In this document: positions 25,878 through 36,691 of the stretch, piece after piece
Position numbering within the stretch: the stretch's first letter is position 1
Layout: every line of letters begins with the position of its first letter
Assembly (NCBI GenBank): GCA_021399435.1
Contig: JAJTUP010000117.1
Span: forward strand, 1 to 64,000
Source of the DNA: Diaporthe sp. PMI_573
Taxonomy: Eukaryota > Ascomycota > Sordariomycetes > Diaporthales > Diaporthaceae
Reading direction: 5' to 3'
Length of the DNA stretch: 64,000 nucleotides
Position numbers and translations under genes: made by a program
The notes under the pieces: model-generated
The model's input: only the letters and a program-made list of their open reading frames with translations
What the model was told of the DNA's origin: nothing
Database searches by the model: none

Positions 25878-28335
25878 ACAGACTCGATTATAGTTAGAAT
25901 TAGAGTACCGAAAGTTGGTATAAGGAGTAACTGATAGGAAATAGACAGAAAAAAAATCACGTGGCTTGCTGGTGCCTGGAATTGGAATATTTCAAAATGA
26001 TAAACGTCGTGAAGTGGTTGGGCCGCTTCTCAGAAGAGACCAGCTAGTGAGAGTTGTGGTGTATACAAAATGTATCTACACGTAATAAATGCCCACGGGG
26101 TAATGCCGAGCTATTTATACTGGGATAGAAAATGGCCAGGACCAGATGCTAAAGATCTTAATAGACAACAGGTATACAACCCTTAGGCCCAAAAACGATA
26201 CTAGTGATTTGCCTCTAGTACTAGCAGACCTAGAACTCCTCAAAAAGAACCGCGCGCCAGCCCGCGCCGCCGAAATTCGACGGTGGATAAGGGAATCTAC
26301 TGGCCGAACTCGGATAGGATGAGTGTCATTTGGATTGTTCAACCAATCTGGTAAGCCCAATGTCAGCAGGTTTCTGAGGGTTTGTTGACCCAGAGGCGAG
26401 TGTAAAAATAACGACAATTAATTGGTCGCAGCGCACTGGAAAGCATTGAATCATATGAAGTCTTTTTGAGTTAAAACAAAAACGAAGTTTTAAAACAGAT
26501 CTGGATGAAAAGTACACGGAAGACTCTGGTAAGCTTCCTCTGCCCTCATAGACAGCCGCCACTCTCTCTGCTGGAGTAAGGTCACACTTTGGACGGTATG
26601 GAGTAGTCACTACACAATGAGCTGGGTCAGCATGTAACTCGGATATTCTCAGTCATTGAATCTGAACCTCCACGTCAAAAATGGCTACGGTTTATCGTCT
26701 CCCACCATATCTCCCCAAAGATCCCATTAGTTGGCATATAAACAAATTTTGATTCAACTTTGAGGTGGTTGAAGGAGATTTCTTGTCATATTGGTTCTCA
26801 TATCCCCACATGTGCCATGTTTTGCAAAGTTGTCTCCTTTGCCAACATAAAAAAAAATGTCACCCCCTGTCTTGATTCCCTGGATGCTGCAAGATTACCA
26901 TTTACAGAAGCAGCACCTTCTTCACCTTGGTTTTTTCGTCCTCTTTGGGGTTGGTCTTGTTAAACTCGACAAGAAAACACTGCCTCCAGGCCTTGTTTGT
27001 GCTAGAAAGGGATTTCGTGTGCTGCACATGTTTGGAGTAGCTCTTCGAGAAACACCCGAAAAGTATTATATCTTAGTTTTTCTTCATCTTTTCGCGATTT
27101 TTGTTCATCTTGACTTGGTCCTTTTGCCCCAGAGGCCGGCTGCTTTGGATCTCGACGTACTTGTTGTGGATCTAAGCCTGTGTGTAGTGTTTCTCGAGCG
27201 CATCTCTCATCAGTGAAACCATTTGAGTCATCGCTATATCAAAGTCTTTATTCATTTTGTCGATTGTCCACCTCGGTGGTTTGGAGTAGGGATTCAGATA
27301 TAGCTTGAAGAATCAAATGTTATTGAAGTCTTGAACAATTAAGGGAAAGTTTAGGACGCAATGAAATGGAAGTTTGATGGCATGGTTGAGACATGATGCG
27401 GCAATGTACTCGCTCGGGGCCAGCCCCGAGGAGACACCTAGACTGATGCATGATCCACCTCTCATCGGCCTATTCCAGCCTGATCAAAGTATGTGCATTG
27501 ATTGTTTCGCAGGAACTGTTCACTGGGTCTGCAAAGGGGTCTGATAGTTTAGGTGACGTTAACAATTTCACTTTTCCTTGGCCAAGTGGCTCTCGTGACA
27601 GCGATACTGAATGTAGAGGCCGATCAGTGAGACCTTTTGGAACTATTATCGGAGTTTTGAAGGCCGTGGGTCACACGATACTTCCATATTTAGCGGTTGT
27701 GGCCGCGCTGCGTCCAACCGGTTTCCCTCGGCAGGGCGCAGAGCAACCAACTGCATATTCGTGGGCCCACAGGGGCCTCACAAACCATCCCGCAGACCCA
27801 AAACCCCAGAATGCCTGGCCAGTCGCAACCAATTATCGGAAAGAAGTATAGCTATTGCTAACTAACTCCCAAAGCGGGCTTAAAGGGGGCACCACTTTCC
27901 CTCTACGGGCAGTAGGGCCCTTGAAATAGCCATAGACGAACATTATCACACAAACTATGAAAATGTTGTCAGACTGACAGCTTAGTGTCTGGCCAAGCCA
28001 GACTGCCGCCACATCGCCTGGCTATGTCCCACGGTCTTCTGCCTATTGCGGAATGTTGAACTCTATCATGAGTAACACGATTCAAGAAGCGCTTGCCCTC
28101 GCCACAACTTACGTATCAAACCATAATCTCGTGTCTTGCTCATAGTCATGTATTGTGTCGTAGCACCTGAAGTCCATCCGCAGCAAGTGGGTGGACCTGC
28201 GGTGGGCAAAATGCTCTAATAATTTGCAATACCCGCCTTCTATCACCACTGAACCAGGGTGAAACACATGGGCACATTTTACGACGAAGATAATTAAATG
28301 CTTGCCTTCTATCATATGCTGGAACAAGGGTATCA
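25878..28335. other. long intergenic stretch without a supported gene
   Basis: About 2.4 kb. Short open frames exist on both strands (minus 26,115-26,610; plus 26,857-27,216; plus 27,450-27,851), but none shows a recognisable domain, good start context or consistent splicing. A poly-A run is at about 26,850. A minus-strand stretch at 26,900-27,200 is rich in Lys/Glu codons interrupted by TAG/TAA, which may be a decayed gene, but I cannot identify it. Confidence 0.5.
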
Positions 28336-29981
28336 CTAACACCACCTTTCTATTGCAGGTGGTGTCCGACGAGGCTCCACCAGTAATCCCTCGCTTAGTC
28401 GCTCGCCATCACCACCACTAGTACCACTGCTACCCCCACTACCGCCCCGCATCTCGCTCTTCACCCTCTCCTCCTCAGCATCAGACTCCTCCTCATCGCC
28501 CTCATCATCATCCCAAGCCGTACCGCGCTTCTCCTTCTCCTTCTCGAGGACCTTCTTAACGCGCTTTAAGTACAACAGGTCCTTCATCTCGTACCAGTTG
28601 ACATCATACTCAGCAGCAATGGTCTTGATCTCCCTACACAGGCCATTAGCCTCGTAGACAAGCTACTCCCAGAGCTGTATATCGAAGCCTCAGGTCTCAT
28701 AGAGGGTGTTCTAGCGGTTACTAATCATAACGTTTATAGCAGCCTTATAGGACAGGTCGCGGCTAATGTACATAAACCACAGGTAGCCGCCTATAATAAT
28801 AGTTAGGCCGACAAGGTATGTTACCAGCTCAACCAGGTCCTACCTCTACTCGGTCTGGAAGGTAACGTAGTATATAACGCCCTACCATCCTGCAAGCACT
28901 ATAAACCCGCCCTACACGAGGCGGTGGGCAGAGCAGTGGGCGACATTGTCGTACTCGTGCTTAATGCCCGCCAGCTCCTCGATCTAGCAAGACATGCACC
29001 ACAGCTATATATACATGTAGTATGTCTGGTCGTTGAAGCTGGGCACCGAGACTCGCATCTCGAGGTTATAGCCCTCGACCTTGATGGCAAACTCGCGGCC
29101 TCGCGCTGCGTTGTGGATGAAGTCGCCCATCTCGGTACTGCTGCTCTACTGTACCTATGCCTTGTCTTTATCAGCATCTGTGGCCTCAGCCTCGTGGCCA
29201 AGCCCGGAGTAGGACGTCACGTGCGGGTTCTCGGGGGTGTCTTTTTCATTCTTAGCGCGGGCCTCTTTGCGGGTGCGAGGGCGGTTCTCGGACGCCACAG
29301 AGTCTTCAGCCTGGAAGTAGATGTTGGGGATCTTCTCCTTGCCGTCCTCCACAACGGGAGGGAGCTCGGCCTAGAACAGTCGCTCGACATAAGACAGGGG
29401 CTGTTAAGAGTAGATAAGGAAGGCAAGAGGCTAGATGCTGTCATTAACTAAGATGGCGCGGCCGTAGTCTTTTGTATTTTTTTCCTTGTCTTTCTCAACG
29501 CATATAGAAAGGGGGATGATAAGCTTCAGGAGCCGTGTCGGAGTTATCAAGAGCCTGCCTATATATCACAAGGTCTGTCAGTTGGCAGTGCTTGGGACTG
29601 GCGATGGGGAGGCTCGAGCTGTCCTCGAGCTAGACTCTCACCTTTCTTGTTAATATTGGCCTCCGGGTCCTGATCAGCCGGGGGCTTGTCTGCATCTTCC
29701 CGCAGCCATGGCCGCTTAACTTGCTTCTCTTTAACCCTAACCTCCTGCTCCTCTGGATTCAGGCCTTTTGGGTTTGAGGAATAGGGTCGTTCGGACAATA
29801 CATCTCTTCGCAATATTGAGGAGCGGCTGAAAGGCCGGATGGCCGTAAGGATAGTGCTACGTGTTAAAAGCCTTTGTGATCCCCATGTGGCGCAAAAGGA
29901 GGTCGAGGTCGAGGTGGCTATAGGTCTTGATGAGGCAAGCCTGCCCAACTGGCACGGCAGTCGTCGGAATGCAGAGGTCAT
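28336..29981 (-). pseudogene. mitochondrial calcium uniporter (MCU) homologue, RIP-type pseudogene
   Basis: MCU forms the Ca2+ channel of the mitochondrial inner membrane. The frame is exon 1 29,642-29,981, an 83-bp intron (29,559-29,641, phase 1), then exon 2 28,336-29,558, about 520 codons. Exon 1 starts with an Arg/Ser-rich mitochondrial presequence (MTSAFRRLPCQLGRL). Exon 2 carries RLLKLIIPL, a matrix-domain stretch ([20 protein letters not shown], then MRVSVPSF), a coiled coil, two hydrophobic segments and the pore loop. The pore signature WDxxEP is at 28,825-28,842 and reads stop-DLVEL: W has become TAG and P has become L. I count about 14 in-frame stops, nearly all TAG at Trp or Gln positions. 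No indels break the frame. It is probably a duplicated gene copy inactivated by RIP-like mutation. Plus-strand ORFs across it are shadows. Confidence 0.85.
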
Positions 29982-30129
29982 CTCGGGTTCAAAGACCGCG
30001 GTGTCGCAGTCACTTGGGCCTAGAGCATCCCTTCATCATGGGAGTGCGACATATAACAAGGCCAAGGGGCTCGGCTGGCGTCTTGAACGTCGCAAGCTTC
30101 CAAGCTTAGGAGGATCCGCTCCGGGGAAG

Positions 30130-31793
30130 CTCTCGTTACGGTAACGTCACGCTCGCGTCTTTGCGCGACGCCAAACAAAGGACAGGCCTCACTCAATTGG
30201 GACGTCAGCTGCTCCACCCTGTCATCCAATTTTGGCGCCTCTTTCATCACTGAGAGTCGCACCCACGTGGCTGTTATCAGCAGGGATCATATTGCAAGGG
30301 TAGGAGATGCTATGGACCTCATCACCTCGTCTACAGTCCCCCCAGACTTGCCCACTGGCAGAGAGGAGTGACGAGCGCCTAGTGCTGACCGAAAGGGGTC
30401 GAATAGTCCAAAGGGGACTTGTGAAATCGACGATCTGACCGATCTCGAGAAATGCTACGCGCACCCCCAGAGCGATTATGTCCTCAACGCCATGCAAAAC
30501 TTTGCCAACTATCTGAATGCATTTTACATATCCCTACAGACCATGTTCCAGAATGTCGACTTTAAAAGCACCAAGCTGCTCGAGACATATACCGACTAGA
30601 GCGACGATGAGGAGGAGATATTCGATGCTGGCTCGTGGCTTGGCCTTGCCAGTGCTGCTGCGGTCGGGACCTTTGGGGGCTTTGTGGGAAAAGCCGCTCC
30701 TGTCTTAGGCGTTTGTCACCCTACAAACCCACTGACGCTCGCATACTAATCCTCTGGTTCAATTATAGGGTATTGGTGGCATGCTTGGCATGGCTAGCAC
30801 CATGACCATTGCTATAACATCGGACCATTCAGACCCGAGGTTCACGAAATGGTCCGAAATCAACGACAAGCAGTTCAGGCCATGCGACGGCCTTGGCAAC
30901 TGGTTCACGGATATCGACATCGAGAACAGCAAGTTCTGCTTTGAGAACACTGCTTACCTATATGTGAGTTTCCATGCAGCCGATATCCCAGGCTACCTTG
31001 GTCTTAAACTCCTGCCGTTGACTGACAGTTGTATTAGGTACAATGGGGTAACAACGAGGTCCACACGGACTTTTTCAACGTCAAGGGCATGGATAGTCTA
31101 CAAAGTAAGTGTTTGCAGTTTATCTAGAGACACATATTTCAAAGTCGTATTCTACACACATACAAGAACTGACTCTCTTCTGTTGATAGACGACGTCGGC
31201 ATAGACGGGCTGGGCGTGGCATTCTCATCGATGCAGACCGAGAAGAACGCCGAGAACTGGTTCGAGTTCAACCCATCCAACTTCTGGAAAGACTTCATCG
31301 CAGACCCCAGAGGCAGAGATCGCAAGCAACCTAAGGATGTGCCATCGAGTGTGAACAAACAGCACTTGAGGACCGTGTACAAGGGCACCATTGAGTATGA
31401 AGTGATAACGTCCGACGCCAAGTGTGAAGGAAATTCTAGCCACGCCCAGCAGGCTTTCAGAATGTCCTGGGCCTACGGGTTAATCTTGCTTGGAGATGAT
31501 CTCGCTGGAGAACTCTGGATGAAGCCGTGTCAAAATTGTATGTACCATTCAATGGGCTTAACCTTCGACCAAGTGTAAAATTTTCCGCAACCCGAGCAAA
31601 TACTGTCACGCAATGGATCATTGAAATGCCTGAGGGGATGGCGACGGCTTGCAGGACTATCCGCTCTCGTTGGGAGAATGGCTGGTGCAGTAATACATGC
31701 TCTGTCCAACGGTATCACAAACTTCACACACGTGCCGCATGCATTATACACTTCGACCGCGTGCAGGCTCGAACGGGAAGCCGACTGCGATAG
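30130..31793 (+). pseudogene. broken multi-exon gene, unknown (possible secreted protein C-terminal part)
   Basis: A consistent spliced frame: a first segment ending at 30,710, then 30,769-30,963, 31,038-31,104, and 31,190-31,537 plus a possible last exon from about 31,598 to 31,793. Phases match at each of the first three introns, and the first has an ACTAAT branch site. Segment 1 contains LNWDVSC, then HVAVISRDHIARVGDAMDLI and, near 30,640, a Gly/Ala-rich hydrophobic stretch (LGLASAAAVGTFGGFVG). Later exons include FCFENTAYLYVQWGNNE and DDVGIDGLGVAF. Two in-frame stops, TGA at 30,369 and TAG at 30,597, break segment 1, so it is probably a pseudogene or a truncated 3' part. The architecture faintly recalls C-terminal regions of very large secreted chitinase-type proteins, but I cannot support a function. 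Its last exon would overlap the end of the convergent transporter gene. Confidence 0.5.
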
Positions 31794-33574
31794 CAGCCAA
31801 GACACCAAACAGCGCTGCGCACACGTAGACTGGCACCGAGGTCGAGGTGTCGCCAAAGGTGGCGATTACCACGGACATGATGCCCATGAAGCGATTGAAG
31901 GCGATGGCCGTGCCATTCCCCGTTGCGCGGTGAGCTGATGGAAGTACCTCTGGAGTGTATGCGTACAGGGTTCCGTAATACTAATCATGGCCAAAATTAG
32001 CCTCTTGCATATACATAACAGTGCCACCGGGGATTCTCACGATATTTATGGCAATGCCGATCGCGCAGGAGAAGCCGAGATTTTCCTCTGCATTCCTGAC
32101 AGCTGTGTAGGCGAACAAGAAGATCACTAATCGCATGTTAGCAGAGTGGTTGTCGATGCAGATGGACTACACGCACTTGATATCACGCCCCCGATGGCCA
32201 TGGTATACTTTCGACCCAACAGACGTGTCCTGCACAATTGACTCGCAATGACAGGTCCAAAGATGCCCGTGAGGTTCGTGATGGTGTAATTCCTCCACGT
32301 GATGGTTGTAGAAGTCTCTCCAAGTTGGGCGCCTCGACTTTCCAGATATTCAGGCAGGAAGATGTAAAATAACGGATATGCTAGACCAATACACGCCCAT
32401 GAGGCCAACACCAGAGAGGTGGAGAGTGTCTCAGCTTGCGACAGGAAAAGCCCTTTGTAATGTACAGCGAGCTCCGAGAAAGAAGCAGATGAGGAAGCAT
32501 GTGCGCTTTTGACCTCGCCGCAGGCCCTCAGCTGCTCGACGGTGAGCGACATGGGTCGATTATATTTCGTCGCGATCATGGAGAGCGTCTTCACGACTTG
32601 CTCATCCTTGTTCTGACAAAGTGAAAATTTCGGCGTCTCGTGGAATCGGACGACCGTCCAACGGAGGACGCTCAATGCCAGAACCACAGCGCCAGCGGTG
32701 AAATATACGTAACGCCACCCCATATTCTCAGACTTGGTGCAGACGAGTGCATCGGATGCGCAGCTGAAGTTTGCTGTTCCGTCTCCATTGGCCGTTATTC
32801 TTTTTTTACCCAAATAGTCTTCAGGGGAGACAGGAACTTACGCAAAAAGCCCCAGGCGATAAATCCTCCAAGAGTCAAGCCGACTCCCCACCAAGCGGCC
32901 ATCATTGTAACCACCCATGTTTTAGAGCTGGGAACATACTCGAGGAAAACAGTCGTGTCGAGAACCAGGTTGCCGCCAGCAGCGAAGGCCGACAGAGCGT
33001 TGAAGGCAGCCCATGTTTCGTAGTTCGGCGCAGCGCCTGCGACGACGGCAAAGATGGAGGTGAGGAGGAGAGTGAGGTTGAAAGCTAGTCTTCGACCGAT
33101 TATGTCTGCAGAGATGCCCCAGAACAAGGACCCCACGAGGAGGCCAATATACAACGACAGCTGGCCAGCCCTAGTGTACGAAGCGTTAAATTCTGCAACG
33201 ATATTTGCGGCCGTAATGCTGGGTAGGAAGTTCAATAACGAGTCGGCGGCATATCTGAGATGAAGCTGGAGGTCAGCACGCGAATATCAAAGGCACGGGA
33301 GTGGAGGTGGGATGCGCGTACCCAAATCCATTGAGGCAGAACAACTTGGCGTGGTAACCAGTGAAACCAATCTCGTCAATTGCCTGTTTTATTTCAGATA
33401 CGACGTACACATGCACGGACGGCGGGAACAAGGTCACACTCATACATTGTTCAACAACTCAATCTTCTGGCCCAGTGCAGGATCAGAGTTGGCCAACGAG
33501 AAGATCTCGCCCGCGGTCGCTGATTGCTCCCGCGTCAAGTCATTGTTGGCCTCGGATTTGGTTGATTTCTCCAT
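31744..33574 (-). CDS. MFS transporter, 12-TM type
   Basis: Six exons on the minus strand: 33,446-33,574; 33,322-33,383; 32,842-33,254; 32,177-32,773; 32,041-32,126; 31,744-31,980. Introns are 50-68 bp with GT-AG ends. The summed frame is 508 codons with no break. The protein starts MEKSTKSEAN and has the family lead-in AIDEIGFTGYHAKLF before TM1. The signature A motif GISADIIGRRLAF lies between TM2 and TM3. A central hydrophilic loop (ETPKFSLCQNKDEQ) and a C-terminal half with YTPEVLPSAHRATGNG, the equivalent of the PTE/R motif, follow. This places it with sugar/organic-acid/phosphate-type H+ symporters (SP/SV2-like branch) of the plasma membrane; the substrate is unknown. It diverges from the Zn2Cys6 regulator at 33,971 across about 400 bp, so co-regulation is likely. 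Confidence 0.9.
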
Positions 33575-33970
33575 TTTTGGTGGTAAATAAAAAAGGAAGT
33601 ATACTTCGTTAGATTGTCTCCTAGGCTGGAGCTTCTGGCAGGTGAACCTTACCCTGCCTTATACACCACTGTGTCAACTCCGTGTTTGCCGTGATCAAAG
33701 ACGGGCTTCGGTGATCATCAAGACGGAGGTAGACCGCCAAGCCGGAGTTCCGTGGCACCCACAACAAGGCGGGGTAATCCCCGTCACATCGATGATCTTA
33801 ACCTTTTCCAGCAAAGTCACCCACGAGCAAATGTGGAGGTATGATCCCGCTGTAATGGATCGCCTGTGACTCGCCAGTCATTCGGCTCTTATCCCCCCGC
33901 AGTACTGGCTACACATGCTGCCCTTCGCAAAAAGTCAATTGGACAGCTTTGTTTGATTCGACGACAGCGT
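33575..33970. promoter_or_regulatory. shared divergent promoter with a CGG-N4-CCG site
   Basis: 396 bp separates the start codons of the transporter and the Zn2Cys6 regulator. At 33,743-33,752 there is an inverted CGG/CCG pair (CGGAGTTCCG), the type of dyad that Zn2Cys6 proteins bind. Autoregulation and control of the transporter through this site is an inference. Confidence 0.5.
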
Positions 33971-36586
33971 ATGGCAGAAGTTGTTGAAATGTCTCCAGGA
34001 AGCGGTCCAGATTCGCCTATGACCTTCCGAAGTCGACGCTCATGTGAAAACTGCCGGTACAGTAATATCCACATGGCAGAGAAAGAGTGTACACTGAATT
34101 GAATCTCCGCAGTCGAAAGAAGACAAGATGCAATGGCCAGAAGCCCACATGTGCTCTTTGCGCAAGGCTGAAACAACGCTGCTTCTATGCCCGTCAGAAT
34201 CGTAGGGTAGGAAGCATGGGTGGTGCAAAGGATGCAGAGTACGTGACTGTCATAGGGCCCAGGGGGAATCTCGATATTGCAATCTCCACATGGTCTATGT
34301 AGACTGGAAGGCACATTGAGGTCTTAGAAACTGACCTGACACAATGGGCCGGCACCAATATCGGACGCCATTTCATTTTACAATCTCCCTAAAAGTTTTC
34401 CCACTTACTTATGCTTTGTTCCGCAGATCAGTGGAAGATTCTCGAGCATCTGTCGCGACTGACGCATCTTATCACCTTCCCGAGCTTCGAAGCCGGTCAT
34501 CCAGCCCGGCTGCTCCCCGGCTACGACAAGTACACGTCGAGACGCCTGCGTCTTACCAAAGCAGCAGTGTGCCTGCGACTAGCGCGTGAGTATACCCTCG
34601 TCAGATCGACGTGCCTGACTGGGGCCACAGCTGACGCATCTTCAAAGACTTTATCCTGAACGTTCTCTTCCAACAAGCGTGATCACCGAAGGCTTCGAGG
34701 TGTACCGTCAGAGATTCACCAACAAACCGTGTCCTCTCTTTGGTCAATTGGATATCCAGCCTTGGTCTACGTCCAAGCAGTTACCCACCATATTGTTGTG
34801 TCCACTGCTAGCCATCAGCCTACGGATCTCCCCATTGTCATGGTACCGAGATGAAAAAGAGAGATTGGAAGTCTCGGCATGGCTCTCGCAGCGTGCTTGG
34901 ACACTTCTAGTGGAGTCTTACTCCCTCTTCCAATTCGACGAGACGTATTTACAGGCTCTGTGTGTCATGGCTCAGTACGACTTCTATGGTATGTCAGGGT
35001 TACGAGGCTGGCAGTACCGCATTTGCACATGTGACTGACGCAACCGCTCCAAGTTGGCAATACCTCTAGAGCTCAGGCTCAGGTGGCTTTTGGTCTTCGA
35101 ATAGCACAGACTTCGATGTTGCCGCTGGCTGGCGCCGACGAGAATTTCGATGTCACTACTAGGGAGGAGTCCCTCTGTCGCCGCTGGGAGATCACTACCT
35201 CTCTCCTTATGCTGGATCGCATGTTTCTTGGGCGTACCACGCCTCATGCAACCGTCCCTATAACGGCTTTCAGTCCCGGATATCTCAGCTCACAACCCAA
35301 TCGGAGTGGCCAAAATGCCGAAAGGTCTGAGCCACTCCCACCTCGACGCTACTTCAAGACCAAGCAGGACCAAAATATAGGTGACATAGTAGCCGTCAAT
35401 GTCGAATTCTTTCAAATTTTCCAGGACGTAGTCGCAGACAATTACGACTCTGTAGATGACGGGTCCAAATCCTTCTGGATGAGTGACTCAACAAGGGCTC
35501 AAATATTGTCCAGGCTGCTTGAAATAGAAACCAGTGAGGTGCCCCTGCATTTCTGCTTGGATACTGGCTGACGAGAGCAGAAATCGCTCAACACAGCTAT
35601 ACTTCGACTGGTCCTGTGACCCGCGTGCTGCAAGAGCCGAAATTAGAGTCGTACATGCTCGCAAGGACCTATTACCATTTTCTACATTGTGCGATTCAGT
35701 GCTGCATGTGAGACAGACGCAATTACTTTGCACTTCCTACGCTAATATTGCGACCAGAAATCATCCGTTTATTATATTCATGAAGACTCGTCGTCTCCGT
35801 GGCCGAGTGCCTTTGACCTTCTTGCAACAATCGTATCAGACTGCTGGAATGTATGCCGACTGGATTTATCGATTAATTTGTGAAATGGACGAGGCAAGTC
35901 TCATGCTCGAGGAGCCATTTGCCGGGTACTTGGTTTCCATCGGGGCATCGATCCATCTCGAGCGCAGCTTGAGCGCCAGCGAGGATACCGCAAAGTCAAT
36001 GACGGCCAAGTTTGACAAATGCCTTGGTTACGTGAGGCGGTTGGCCAGCACGTGGCCAAACATGACAAATCTGGTGGGTTATTATGATATGATATGGTTA
36101 CGAAAAAGCCAAGAAATTTGCTGAACGTGACAGCTTGACCTCCTGGAGCTGCTCAAGCTCCGACTTGGACGTGGTCCATCCATACGCTACGTCCAGACTG
36201 ACTATGACGGCGCACAACCGACGGGTGGGGCGAGGAGCGTCACCATCTCTGATACCTACATGCATTTGATGTGGACGCTATTTGATTATGTATCCATATC
36301 CGAGGAGACCTACAAGGAGAGGATGAACCGCGCCCTCCGGAGATCGGAGCCGGGCCATGGCTCTCAGCAAGAGAGACCCCAGGCAACGGATGGCACCAAT
36401 GTAGATGCCGGGTTCAGCAGTGCAGCCCCGCAGAATGAGCAGTTGGGCTCAACAAACAGCACTCTCGACGTCGAAGTGCCGAATCTCCAGGAAGACCTGG
36501 GGGTCGGCCTCACGGATGACTGGAGCCTGTTCGGCGCATCTTGGTCTTCTTACTGGCCATCCCAAGGACCGGCAGATGTCTGGTGA
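33971..36586 (+). CDS. Zn2Cys6 transcription factor with fungal-specific regulatory domain
   Basis: Eight exons, all with matching phases: 33,971-34,056; 34,113-34,238; 34,427-34,585; 34,648-34,988; 35,054-35,533; 35,581-35,707; 35,758-36,073; 36,134-36,586, giving 695 residues. Exons 1 and 2 join inside the DNA-binding domain to give CX2CX6CX6CX2CX6C (SCENCRRRKKTRCNGQKPTC, then ALC and LKQRC), complete. A Ser/Pro-rich linker follows. Then comes a middle homology region with LTHLQRLYPERS-type sequence at the exon 3/4 junction, ALCVMAQYDFYVGN, RAQAQVAFGLRIAQ and LMLDRMFLG, typical of fungal_trans domains. Alternative acceptors exist for intron 3 (34,630 or 34,647); only the second keeps the phase. 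It is nuclear, probably the pathway regulator of the flanking transporter and M24 enzyme. Its stop lies 105 bp from that of the convergent M24 gene. Confidence 0.88.
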
Positions 36587-36691
36587 TGCGCCTAGCCAGA
36601 TTTCTTCTACAGCATCGAGGAGAGATTATGGGATGAGTTCAAAGAGGAGAAGCTGCATTCGAAGCTAATTTATACCCTGTCAGACCCTGCA

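Noticed and set aside
27450..27851. 133-codon plus-strand ORF as a gene
   Set aside because: No domain, signal, homologous feel or splice support; codon pattern not convincing.
28899..29451. Open frames on both strands across 28.9-29.45 kb (100-175 codons)
   Set aside because: They are shadows of the decayed MCU frame, whose protein motifs are recognisable in only one minus-strand frame.
10641..29981. Frequent in-frame TAG in copia and MCU as possible stop-codon reassignment
   Set aside because: Intact genes in the same window (SDRs, MFS, regulators, helicase) use TGG and CAG normally and end in ordinary stops. TAG is confined to repeats and the duplicated gene, where RIP explains it.
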